Of a stretch of 9,679 nt of DNA, positions 1 through 5,652 are shown in pieces. The stretch is from Desulfobacterales bacterium (GTDB lineage: Bacteria; Desulfobacterota; Desulfobacteria; Desulfobacterales; UBA11574). Position 1 is the first letter of the stretch. Every line of letters begins with the position of its first letter. The stretch covers positions 1 through 9,679 of the forward strand of contig JAUVTO010000056.1 in NCBI GenBank assembly GCA_030601485.1. The letters run 5' to 3'. The notes beneath the pieces are model-generated. The model saw only the letters and a program-made list of their open reading frames with translations. It made no database searches and was not told where the DNA came from. The position numbers and the translations under genes are program-made.

Positions 1-114
1 TGACTTTTCCACGAGATGAACATAAAATCCGGAATCAGCTAAATCCAGAGCTGATTGCATTCCGGAAATCCCTCCGCCTACAACCAGTACCGATCCGATT
101 ACATCCTCAGACAT
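1..114 (-). CDS. HdrA-like FAD-dependent oxidoreductase, N-terminal fragment
   Basis: Only the first 38 residues are in the window; the gene runs off the left edge. They begin MSEDVIGSVLVVGGG and contain the dinucleotide-binding Rossmann signature GGGISGMQSA, followed by a beta-strand ending in VEKS, where the acidic residue normally binds the FAD ribose. This pattern is typical of the FAD domain of CoB-CoM heterodisulfide reductase subunit A and its relatives in sulfate reducers (HdrA, QmoA), which take part in cytoplasmic electron bifurcation or electron transfer with iron-sulfur partners. The ATG at 112-114 (complement) has an AGGAG ribosome binding site about 8 bases upstream. The assignment to HdrA rather than another FAD oxidoreductase is inference, because the FeS motifs and the Cys or Sec active site lie outside the window. 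Confidence 0.7.
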   Translation of the reverse strand, partial: MSEDVIGSVLVVGGGISGMQSALDLADSGFYVHLVEKS

Positions 115-143
115 TGTTTGATTCTCCTGATAAAGTAAAGACT

Positions 144-186
144 CCTGGCCCAAAGGACCAGGCGTTGGTTTGCCCCTGAAAGGGGC
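144..186. repeat. Two adjacent hairpins in the leader of the HdrA-like gene
   Basis: The first inverted repeat is CCTGG (144-148) and CCAGG (158-162), with CCC/AAAGGA between that allows two further G-C pairs. It contains the AAAGGACCAGG module. The second is GCCCC (172-176), loop TGAAA, GGGGC (182-186), followed on the plus strand by TGTTTTA. On the plus strand the second hairpin resembles a short intrinsic terminator, but no plus-strand gene precedes it. On the minus strand both hairpins would lie in the 5' untranslated region of the HdrA-like gene, 30 to 70 bases before its start. They could be a repeat element, an mRNA-stability structure or a barrier to antisense transcription. Confidence 0.5.
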
Positions 187-206
187 TGTTTTACTTAAAG
201 CCGTAC

Positions 207-329
207 AAGTTAAAAGTGCCTAAAGTGATCTAAAGTGCCTAAAGTTATGGTGTCGCTCCCGCCTGCCATTGCAAGGCACGAGCGGGCAGGTCGCTCCGCT
301 GATTTTATATAATTGACAGAATTCCTTAA
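207..329 (+). repeat. Interspersed repeat, copy A (CTAAAGTG tandem motif)
   Basis: Positions 207-257 match 6964-7014 with one mismatch in 51 bases. Positions 291-329 match 7015-7053 exactly over 39 bases. The left part is a short tandem array of a TAAAGTGCC/TAAAGTGATC-like unit. Copy A carries an extra 33 bases (258-290) that copy B lacks, placed between two TCGCT pentamers. The direct-repeat relationship is read straight from the sequence. The family is unnamed to me and I infer a non-autonomous mobile or REP-like element. Confidence 0.85.
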
Positions 330-441
330 CCCTGGCCCAGACCGATCACCAATACTCTATACTCAAAAAGTTATGTTTGTAATGATCAATAAATCAGATC
401 AATATATAAACAGTTAGCACTCTCCGAGGCGTAGGCTCTAC

Positions 442-484
442 CCTCCGGCCTGTAAGCCCTACGGGCTGGAAGCGGAGCCGGAGG
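442..484. repeat. Nested palindrome (REP-like hairpin)
   Basis: CCTCCGGC at 442-449 pairs perfectly with GCCGGAGG at 477-484. Inside the loop AGCCC (455-459) pairs with GGGCT (463-467) around TAC. The structure is immediately followed by the AAAGGACCAGG module (488-498). It is GC-rich in an AT-rich gap, typical of REP-type intergenic repeats. No transposase is nearby. Confidence 0.7.
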
Positions 485-487
485 CCC

Positions 488-514
488 AAAGGACCAGGTT
501 TTTCAGGGCAAAAT
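488..514 (+). repeat. AAAGGACCAGG module, copy 2
   Basis: These 27 bases (AAAGGACCAGG, then a T run, then AGGGCAAAAT) match 7136-7163 apart from one indel and one substitution next to the T run. A shorter copy with the same core is at 152-162. The recurrence is seen directly; its function is unknown. Confidence 0.75.
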
Positions 515-698
515 GATAAATATAGGCTGTAAAAAAGCATGTCAATAAATTTATAGTATAGGGAATTTTCTTTTATGGGCGGTGTGGCCATGCATGCGGG
601 ATCGCATAACATCGCTTTGCGATTTTATAGCCTGATTTTTTGTTTTATTGACTGCAACGAAACATTGGATTAATGTCCACGTTCAGGTGGATTGACCA

Positions 699-1520
699 AT
701 GAAAAATTATAAAGACAAAGTGCTTGAAACGGCTGAATTCTTAAGATCTCGTATTGCAACGCTTCCCCAAATAGGTCTTATGACCGGAACAGGCCTTGGA
801 GAAAGTGCGGCATCTTTAGATATCTCCGCATCCTTTGAATATAAACATATCCCTCATTTCCCAATATCAACAGTTGAAAGCCATCTGGGCCGGCTTCTTT
901 TCGGCAGCATGCAAGGCAAACAAATCATTGCCATGCAGGGCCGTTTTCATCTTTACGAGGGTTACTCACCTGTGGAGGTGACCTTTCCTATCCGAGTCAT
1001 GCAGGAATTAGGTGTTAAAATCCTGATCCTTTCCAATGCCGCCGGAGGTCTTAATCCTGAATTTAATGCCGGTGACATTATGATCATTGAAGATCATATA
1101 AATTTGACGGGACTAAATCCTTTGATCGGGCCCAATGAAGACCGTTGGGGAATCAGATTCCCGGATATGATCAATGCATACGACCAAAGGCTGTCGGCAC
1201 TTGCGGAAAAGGCCGGCAAAGATGCCGGTATCCATCTACAGAAAGGAATTTATGCCGGACTTAGAGGGCCGTCACTTGAAACGCCGGCCGAAATCCGCTT
1301 TCTAAGGATCATCGGCGCCGATGCCGTGGGTTTTTCGACCATACAGGAAGTTATTACGGCAGTCCATGCCGGAGTGAAGGTGCTCGGCCTGTCGACCATA
1401 ACCAATGTTCACGATCCGGATGCGCCGGTTCCTGCGACGTTTGAACAAATCATTGCCGTGGCTGAACAAGCTTCTCCCCGGCTGGAAATGATCATCAGAA
1501 ATGTTGTGGGCACTATTTAA
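699..1520 (+). CDS. punA: Purine nucleoside phosphorylase (PNP/MTAP family, trimeric type)
   Basis: The 273-residue protein has the length and ordered motifs of trimeric PNP: GTGLG (30-34, phosphate loop), H62, QGRFHLYEGY (80-89), NAAGGLN (113-119), GPSLET (190-195) and GADAVGFST (206-214). STITN (232-236) places Asn at the base-recognition position, where 5'-methylthioadenosine phosphorylases have Asp. Asn favours 6-oxopurines, so the likely reaction is inosine or guanosine plus phosphate giving base plus ribose-1-phosphate in the cytoplasm. In the mammalian enzyme the GADAVGMST motif has Met; here it is Phe212, next to the nucleoside pocket. With two MTA/SAH-type deaminases nearby, methylthioinosine is an alternative substrate (inference). 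The ATG has AGGTGG at 685-690. The gene stands alone, 146 bases before the J-domain gene's upstream ATG. Confidence 0.92.
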   Translation: MKNYKDKVLETAEFLRSRIATLPQIGLMTGTGLGESAASLDISASFEYKHIPHFPISTVESHLGRLLFGSMQGKQIIAMQGRFHLYEGYSPVEVTFPIRVMQELGVKILILSNAAGGLNPEFNAGDIMIIEDHINLTGLNPLIGPNEDRWGIRFPDMINAYDQRLSALAEKAGKDAGIHLQKGIYAGLRGPSLETPAEIRFLRIIGADAVGFSTIQEVITAVHAGVKVLGLSTITNVHDPDAPVPATFEQIIAVAEQASPRLEMIIRNVVGTI

Positions 1521-1567
1521 CCTGCTTACAAGACCACAAACCTAAGAACAAACCTTGGCTTTCCGCC

Positions 1568-1581
1568 AACAGATAGCTGTT
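1568..1581 (+). terminator. Weak hairpin after the phosphorylase gene
   Basis: AACAG (1568-1572) and CTGTT (1577-1581) can form a 5-bp stem with a four-base loop, followed by only TTAAAA. It lies about 48 bases after the stop codon. The short stem and poor T tract make it a marginal terminator candidate. Confidence 0.25.
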
Positions 1582-1649
1582 TTAAAACCTGACGGGCATT
1601 CCGGAAATTTTTCATATTTAGACAATTATCCGGTTTGCTAAAGCAGACC

Positions 1650-1678
1650 TTGTCTCAACTAGTTGTATGCGTTATGAT
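1650..1678 (+). promoter_or_regulatory. Sigma-70-like promoter candidate for the J-domain gene
   Basis: TTGTCT (1650-1655) and TATGAT (1673-1678) are separated by exactly 17 bases and match the -35 and -10 consensus at 4/6 and 5/6 positions. Transcription would begin near 1685, just before the ATG at 1688 and downstream of the ATG at 1667. That argues against the upstream ATG and would give an almost leaderless message. Confidence 0.4.
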
Positions 1679-1687
1679 AATATTATT

Positions 1688-2674
1688 ATGTATCTTGCAA
1701 GAATGAAAATAAAAGATCAGACTCATTATTATATTCGGGAAACCTATCCCGACGGTCCCTGCTTAAAAAGTCGAGATGTTTTCGATTTGGGAACTGACCC
1801 CTCCAAACACATCATTTATCTCGGTGGACACGGTTATTATTATGATGAGGCGATTGAAGAAACGCTGGCACAATTTGGACTGTATCCCGATCAGGACGAA
1901 TTGGATCATATATTCTGGGATTTTCTGAATCCTGAAATAAAGCGGGTAATAAGGGGGTTTCAGCGATCCTTCGACAACTCTAAGACGGATTTGCCGGAAA
2001 CCCATCCGCGGGTTCATGTATTCGACAAACGCCGTATTCATTATCTAAAATTTGCTCAGATGGACCAACGCAGCCTGAGTAAAATGCCGCTCAAGCTGTT
2101 TAATGTGCTTCATGGGAAATCACGTGATGAGATTGAGCAATACTTTCTGGTTCAGGAGCGCATTCTTCAGCCCAACGAACTGAGAACATATGTCTACACT
2201 ATTTTTGATCTTCAGCAGCTTTTTACCGAAGTCATTGCCGCTCAAAGACCACAGGATTTCGGCCAAACCAAGATGGATGAATTTTTTATTGATGCCGTTT
2301 GCCGGCTTAATGATGATAAAAAATTTTGGGCCGGCATGGAGATGTCCGACAGGCTGCAAGACTATCTGGTCAAATATGTGATTATGTATTTCGATAACGA
2401 ATTTCTCCGGCGTTCCCTTTTTCAGGATTACCTTCACGAATTCATGAATCGTCACCGTACTTACCTTCCGCCGAAAAAAGTGCGCGTGAACATGGAGGAG
2501 GCCGCAAGACTTTTTGAAACAAACTGGGAAAAGTTAAAGCAGATGGATCTCAAATGTTTTAACCGTTTATACCGGAAGATGGCTTTAAAGCACCACCCGG
2601 ATAAAGGGGGGGACCACGCAACCTTTGTAAAGTTGACCAAGTACTATCAAGGCCTATTACAAAAGAAACTATGA
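1688..2674 (+). CDS. Protein with C-terminal J-domain (DnaJ-like), function unknown
   Basis: From the ATG at 1688 the product is 328 residues. About 260 residues of unassigned, charged, mostly helical-looking sequence precede a C-terminal J-domain (about 270-328) with the HPDKGG motif, HPD at 303-305. The HPD loop is what stimulates ATP hydrolysis by an Hsp70 (DnaK) partner, so the protein is probably a specialised cytoplasmic co-chaperone whose N-terminal region selects a client. It lacks the Gly/Phe and zinc-finger regions of DnaJ itself. An in-frame ATG at 1667 would add seven residues; neither start has a clear ribosome binding site. I prefer 1688 because a promoter-like sequence overlaps 1667 and because MYLAR resembles the start I remember for similar proteins. 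Two cysteine-rich genes follow on the same strand, suggesting an operon. Confidence 0.8.
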   Translation: MYLARMKIKDQTHYYIRETYPDGPCLKSRDVFDLGTDPSKHIIYLGGHGYYYDEAIEETLAQFGLYPDQDELDHIFWDFLNPEIKRVIRGFQRSFDNSKTDLPETHPRVHVFDKRRIHYLKFAQMDQRSLSKMPLKLFNVLHGKSRDEIEQYFLVQERILQPNELRTYVYTIFDLQQLFTEVIAAQRPQDFGQTKMDEFFIDAVCRLNDDKKFWAGMEMSDRLQDYLVKYVIMYFDNEFLRRSLFQDYLHEFMNRHRTYLPPKKVRVNMEEAARLFETNWEKLKQMDLKCFNRLYRKMALKHHPDKGGDHATFVKLTKYYQGLLQKKL

Positions 2675-2746
2675 TAGGCAACATGATCATATCTCCAGTG
2701 GACCCCTTAATTTTTTGAGAAGTTACATGATAAGGAGAAGAAAAGC

Positions 2747-3280
2747 ATGAAGATGGATATTTTTAAAGAAATGAAAGCACCGGAACTAAGACAATATATC
2801 GAATTCCTCCTTTGGCACTACAGAGTTGTTGATGCTTTTTGGTTTATCTATGTGGCGGAGCGCTTTGACCAGCCCACAGCAGAGCGAATTAATGAAAAGG
2901 TGTGGGGACGTGTTTCCGCAATGGCCGCAAAAGATCTGATCTCCCGGTTTCACATCAAGGAAAGAGGTCTTAAAGGTTTTGTGAACGCCTTGAAGTTTTT
3001 TCCCTGGTGCATCCTGGTCGGATATGAGATTCAAGAATCAGACGAGGAAGTGATCATCTCTGTACCGTCATGCCCTACACAGGAAGCCAGGCTCAGGCGC
3101 GGTCTGGGAGAATTTGATTGCAAGGAAATGCACCGGGATGAATTTACAAGCTTTGCTCATGTAATAGACCCTGCCATTGGAGTCGAGTGCCTTTTTGCCC
3201 CTCCGGATCCTCATCCCAAAGATATGTTTTGCAAGTGGCGCTTCTATCTCGAAAAACAGAGAAAAGAGGAAAAAATATAA
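2747..3280 (+). CDS. Cysteine-rich DUF6125-like protein
   Basis: This is a 177-residue soluble protein with no signal peptide or membrane segment. The N-terminal half is helical with an aromatic-rich stretch (HYRVVDAFWF, 24-33) and VWGRVS (52-57). The C-terminal half carries regularly spaced cysteines, C109 in SCPTQEAR, C125, C148 and C162 in FCKWRFYL, plus His and Asp residues, a layout that suggests metal or cofactor binding. I place it in the DUF6125-type family of anaerobes by pattern memory, which cannot be verified here. There is some resemblance in style to 2-amino-thiazoline carboxylate hydrolase-like proteins. The ATG has a strong AAGGAG at 2732-2737. It lies 72 bases after the J-domain gene and 40 bases before the YkgJ-type gene, so co-transcription is likely. 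The biochemical role is unknown. Confidence 0.7.
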   Translation: MKMDIFKEMKAPELRQYIEFLLWHYRVVDAFWFIYVAERFDQPTAERINEKVWGRVSAMAAKDLISRFHIKERGLKGFVNALKFFPWCILVGYEIQESDEEVIISVPSCPTQEARLRRGLGEFDCKEMHRDEFTSFAHVIDPAIGVECLFAPPDPHPKDMFCKWRFYLEKQRKEEKI

Positions 3281-3306
3281 AAAGAAAAGGTGTGAAAGTA
3301 TTTTTT

Positions 3307-3323
3307 GGAGTGTTGATAAATTG
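3307..3323 (+). promoter_or_regulatory. Ribosome binding site deciding a TTG start
   Basis: GGAG at 3307-3310 lies ten bases before TTG at 3321. The frame has no ATG or GTG between the end of the preceding gene (3280) and the first cysteine motif. The upstream ATG at 3177 lies inside the preceding gene and has no ribosome binding site. This selects TTG as the start. Confidence 0.65.
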
Positions 3324-4067
3324 ACGTTTTCACCCCATATTATCAAAGAGTTGCTGCAGTCTTCAGATCATCAGCTAAAAGAGCTAAAAGAAACGTATGC
3401 GCTTCTACCGGAAACCCGATGTCGGCGTAAAGCTCAGTGCTGTTCAATGCTGCCGGAAATGACCCTGGTGGAAGCACTGCCTGTGATCCGGCGTTTAGTG
3501 GAAATGGCTGCTGCCACGCGAAACCGATTGATTAAAAAAATAATTGGGCATTTTTTTTTGAATCCCGTGGAGATCACGTTGTGTCCATTTTTAGAGGGTC
3601 AAGAATGCTTGATTTACCCGGATCGTTTCTTTGGCTGTCGGTCCTATGGGCTGTGGTCACCCGCCCACTATGAGACACTTGCGGCCCGTGATCGCAGGGC
3701 TAAAAAACATTTGCAGGAACAGTGGAAAAGCCTGGGAGTATGTCTTCCGAAAAAAGTTGTTGATTTTCAGGTGCCCTATTGCCTGTGTGTGGAAACAAAC
3801 GGCCCTGTAATTATAGACGACAAGATCCTTGTACAGGCATCAGATACGATTGAAGCGATTTCCGCTGGTTTTTCTTCCTGGCATCAATTGTTTGGCCAGA
3901 GATATTTTTCTGACCTGAGTTTTCTACTATCTGCCTTAATGTTCGGCCATATCGCAGCGGTCCAAATGAAATTCACCCTGGTCCGCTATATAGTGAACAC
4001 CAAAAATAGGACAAGACTGGATAGAATAATCCAGGAACTTCCCGACCTTTGTGCGATGTTGACGTGA
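3321..4067 (+). CDS. YkgJ-type cysteine-cluster protein (zinc/iron-chelating family)
   Basis: From the TTG start the product is 248 residues. C34-x5-C40-C41 is followed by CPFLEGQECLIYPDRFFGCRSYG (C88, C96, C106), which is the usual CC...CPFL...C.IY..R...CR signature of the YkgJ family (formerly UPF0153), thought to bind Zn or Fe-S. Three more cysteines (C141, C154, C156) lie beyond the core, and the C-terminal 90 residues are a helical extension longer than a minimal YkgJ protein. There is no signal peptide. A longer reading from 3177 would overlap the previous gene by about 100 bases and look unlike coding sequence of this family. The gene ends 70 bases before the convergent deaminase. Family membership is fairly certain; substrate and function are not known. 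Confidence 0.75.
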   Translation: MTFSPHIIKELLQSSDHQLKELKETYALLPETRCRRKAQCCSMLPEMTLVEALPVIRRLVEMAAATRNRLIKKIIGHFFLNPVEITLCPFLEGQECLIYPDRFFGCRSYGLWSPAHYETLAARDRRAKKHLQEQWKSLGVCLPKKVVDFQVPYCLCVETNGPVIIDDKILVQASDTIEAISAGFSSWHQLFGQRYFSDLSFLLSALMFGHIAAVQMKFTLVRYIVNTKNRTRLDRIIQELPDLCAMLT

Positions 4068-4137
4068 TATTTCACCGGACTCGCTACCCTCCTTACGATC
4101 AAAAGAGTGGCCCGTGTCAACGATTATGGGTTAAAGT

Positions 4138-5454
4138 TCAAAATGACAGCCACGACCTCACACGAATGGACGTTTCTCTGGCCCGTGCCATGATTTCAGT
4201 AATATCCAGTGTCAGTAATTTACGATCTTCCATAACCGGTTGACCGTTGATAATGGAGTGGCTGACATCACTTCCCCTGGCAGCATAGACCAGGTGAGAT
4301 GTTGCATTATACATGGGGGTAAGATGGGGTTTATGAGTGTCTATCACAATGACATCCGCCTTTTTCCCGACTTCCAATGAACCGGTAACATCCTGAAGCC
4401 CCAACACCCTTGCCCCGTGGACAGTGGCCATTTTCAACACAGAAAGAGCATCCATGACGGTAGGATCAAAGGTGTTCACCTTGTGAAGTTTGGCAGCCGT
4501 ATCCATCTCTGAAAAAAGGTCCAGGTTGTTATTGGAAGCACAACCATCCGTCCCTAATCCTACGGTCAAGCCCTGTGAAAGCATTTGGGGAACCGGGGCA
4601 ATACCGGATGCCAGCTTCATATTGCTTTCCGGATTATGAACGACGTTTACCCCGTTTGCGGCCATTGTTTTTATATCCGCATCCTCCAGATGAACACAAT
4701 GGTCCGCGATCAGGTGAGGTCCTAAAAGCCCCAGTGAATCAAGATGCTTCACTGGTGTTTTCCCGTATTTTTCTTTTATTTCATCAACTTCAGTTAATGT
4801 CTCTGCCACATGGATAATTAGCGGCACATTATATTTTAAAGCCAGTTCATTAGACGCGGTAAGGAGTTTGGGGCTGCAGGTAAAAAGGGAATGGGGCTCT
4901 ACGGCGATTGATACGAGGGGATCATTTCGCCATTTTTGAATCAATGATTCGGTATACTCAAGACCTTTTTCAACGGGCCCGTAATTTGGTGATGGAAAAT
5001 CGTATAAGACTTCTCCCACCAGACACCTTACCCCGGCTTTTCGAGCCGCCTTGGCCACTTGGTCTGCAAACAGATACATGTCACAGAAAGTGGTTGTGCC
5101 GGACATAATCATTTCTGCAAGGGCAAGCAGGGTTCCGGTGTAAACAAACTCCGCATCCATTTTGCTTTCTGCCGGAAAGATATAGTTGTTTAACCATTCC
5201 ATAAGAGGAAGATCATCGGCAAGCCCCCGGAAAAGGCTCATGGCTGCGTGGGTATGACAGTTCACCAGGCCGGGAAGAATCAGACCGCCCCCGGCATCTA
5301 TGATCTTTTCGGCTTTAAATAACGTGGGGTTTCCGGGCCCGATTTTAGAAATACTGTCGCCACGAATACATAAAAAGCCGTTTTCAACAATAGAATTATC
5401 CGAATCCAACGTCAAAATAGTGCCATTTTTTATAATAATATCCGCCTGCTGCAT
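4138..5454 (-). CDS. mtaD: MTA/SAH deaminase-type amidohydrolase, paralogue 1
   Basis: The 438-residue protein has the full metal-dependent amidohydrolase layout. The HTH metal ligands are at H67/H69 after PGLVN, then FRGLADDLPL (75-84), EPHSLFTCS (186-194), IIHVAE (H215, E218), DHCVH (251-255), HNPESNMKLASG (273-284) and LGTDG (D303, metal ligand and general base). This set is characteristic of 5'-methylthioadenosine/S-adenosylhomocysteine deaminases such as TM0936 and DadD. These hydrolyse the 6-amino group of MTA, SAH, 5'-deoxyadenosine or adenosine to the inosine forms; which substrate is preferred cannot be read from sequence. It is cytoplasmic. The start ATG has GGGAGG about 7 bases upstream and a promoter-like sequence further up. 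It is divergent from a close paralogue and convergent with the YkgJ-type gene. Confidence 0.9.
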   Translation of the reverse strand: MQQADIIIKNGTILTLDSDNSIVENGFLCIRGDSISKIGPGNPTLFKAEKIIDAGGGLILPGLVNCHTHAAMSLFRGLADDLPLMEWLNNYIFPAESKMDAEFVYTGTLLALAEMIMSGTTTFCDMYLFADQVAKAARKAGVRCLVGEVLYDFPSPNYGPVEKGLEYTESLIQKWRNDPLVSIAVEPHSLFTCSPKLLTASNELALKYNVPLIIHVAETLTEVDEIKEKYGKTPVKHLDSLGLLGPHLIADHCVHLEDADIKTMAANGVNVVHNPESNMKLASGIAPVPQMLSQGLTVGLGTDGCASNNNLDLFSEMDTAAKLHKVNTFDPTVMDALSVLKMATVHGARVLGLQDVTGSLEVGKKADVIVIDTHKPHLTPMYNATSHLVYAARGSDVSHSIINGQPVMEDRKLLTLDITEIMARARETSIRVRSWLSF

Positions 5455-5510
5455 GATTTATCCTCCCGGCAGTATTTGTTTTGCCTCGATCCGCTCGGCA
5501 TCAGAGCTGT

Positions 5511-5539
5511 TTTTTACCCGGAGTGTTCTTATTCGTCAA
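5511..5539 (-). promoter_or_regulatory. Sigma-70-like promoter for deaminase paralogue 1
   Basis: Read on the minus strand, TTGACG (complement of 5534-5539) and TAAAAA (complement of 5511-5516) are 17 bases apart, matching the consensus at 5/6 and 4/6. It would give a leader of roughly 50 bases before the ATG at 5454. The -35 element lies within the palindrome at 5535-5550. Confidence 0.5.
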
Positions 5540-5550
5540 GCGATCTTGAC
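5535..5550. promoter_or_regulatory. 16-bp palindrome, operator candidate between divergent deaminases
   Basis: GTCAAG-CGAT-CTTGAC is a perfect 6-bp inverted repeat with a four-base centre. It overlaps the minus-strand -35 (TTGACG) and a plus-strand TTGACA at 5546-5551, so a bound dimeric regulator could shut both directions. The plus-strand -10 candidate TATCAT (5566-5571) is only 14 bases away, which is short. The palindrome could also arise simply from back-to-back -35 hexamers. Confidence 0.45.
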
Positions 5551-5600
5551 AATAAAATAGGATTGTATCATGAATTGTTATAGGAGGGCTCAGAAATATA

Positions 5601-5628
5601 TTCCGTAACAATGCGGAAGTTTTTTTTT
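5601..5628 (+). terminator. Intrinsic terminator/attenuator hairpin ahead of deaminase paralogue 2
   Basis: TTCCGTA (5601-5607) pairs with TGCGGAA (5612-5618), including one T-G wobble, around the loop AACA. Then comes G and a run of nine T at 5620-5628. This is the form of an intrinsic terminator. It sits 24 bases before the ATG of the downstream gene, and no plus-strand gene precedes it, so it would act on that gene's own leader transcript. That suggests attenuation. The stem is short and only partly GC, so efficiency is uncertain. Confidence 0.5.
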
Positions 5629-5652
5629 GACGACGGCCTTTAAGGGAAACAA

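Larger units (their letters stand above)
115..698. other. Gene-free, repeat-rich intergenic region
   Basis: This 584-bp stretch separates the minus-strand HdrA-like gene from the plus-strand phosphorylase. I see no convincing gene. The only open frame of note (minus strand, 394-612, 72 codons) lies largely over hairpin repeats and shows no family features. The stretch contains hairpins at 144-186, a tandem-motif repeat at 207-329 that recurs at 6964-7053, a nested palindrome at 442-484, and copies of an AAAGGACCAGG module that recurs upstream of adenine deaminase. The remainder is AT-rich and presumably holds the promoters for the two divergent genes. Confidence 0.7.

Noticed and set aside
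207..257. Tandem TAAAGTG units as a possible CRISPR array
   Set aside because: Units are about 10 bases with no spacers of regular length, and no cas gene is present.
394..612. Minus-strand open frame of 72 codons in the left repeat region
   Set aside because: Its sequence derives from hairpin repeats, with no recognisable domain and no convincing start signal.
1599..1606. TTCCGGAA palindrome followed by ATTTTT as a terminator
   Set aside because: The perfect palindrome leaves no loop, so a stable hairpin cannot form.
4068..4137. Bidirectional terminator between the convergent genes
   Set aside because: I found no stem with a T tract in this 70-base gap.
5546..5571. Strong plus-strand promoter TTGACA...TATCAT
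   Set aside because: The spacing is only 14 bases, so I kept it as a remark under the palindrome rather than as a separate promoter.
5611..5643. Ten-codon leader peptide ahead of deaminase paralogue 2
   Set aside because: The GGAGGG at 5583-5588 is too far from the ATG and the frame mostly reads through the terminator hairpin; not supported as a gene.
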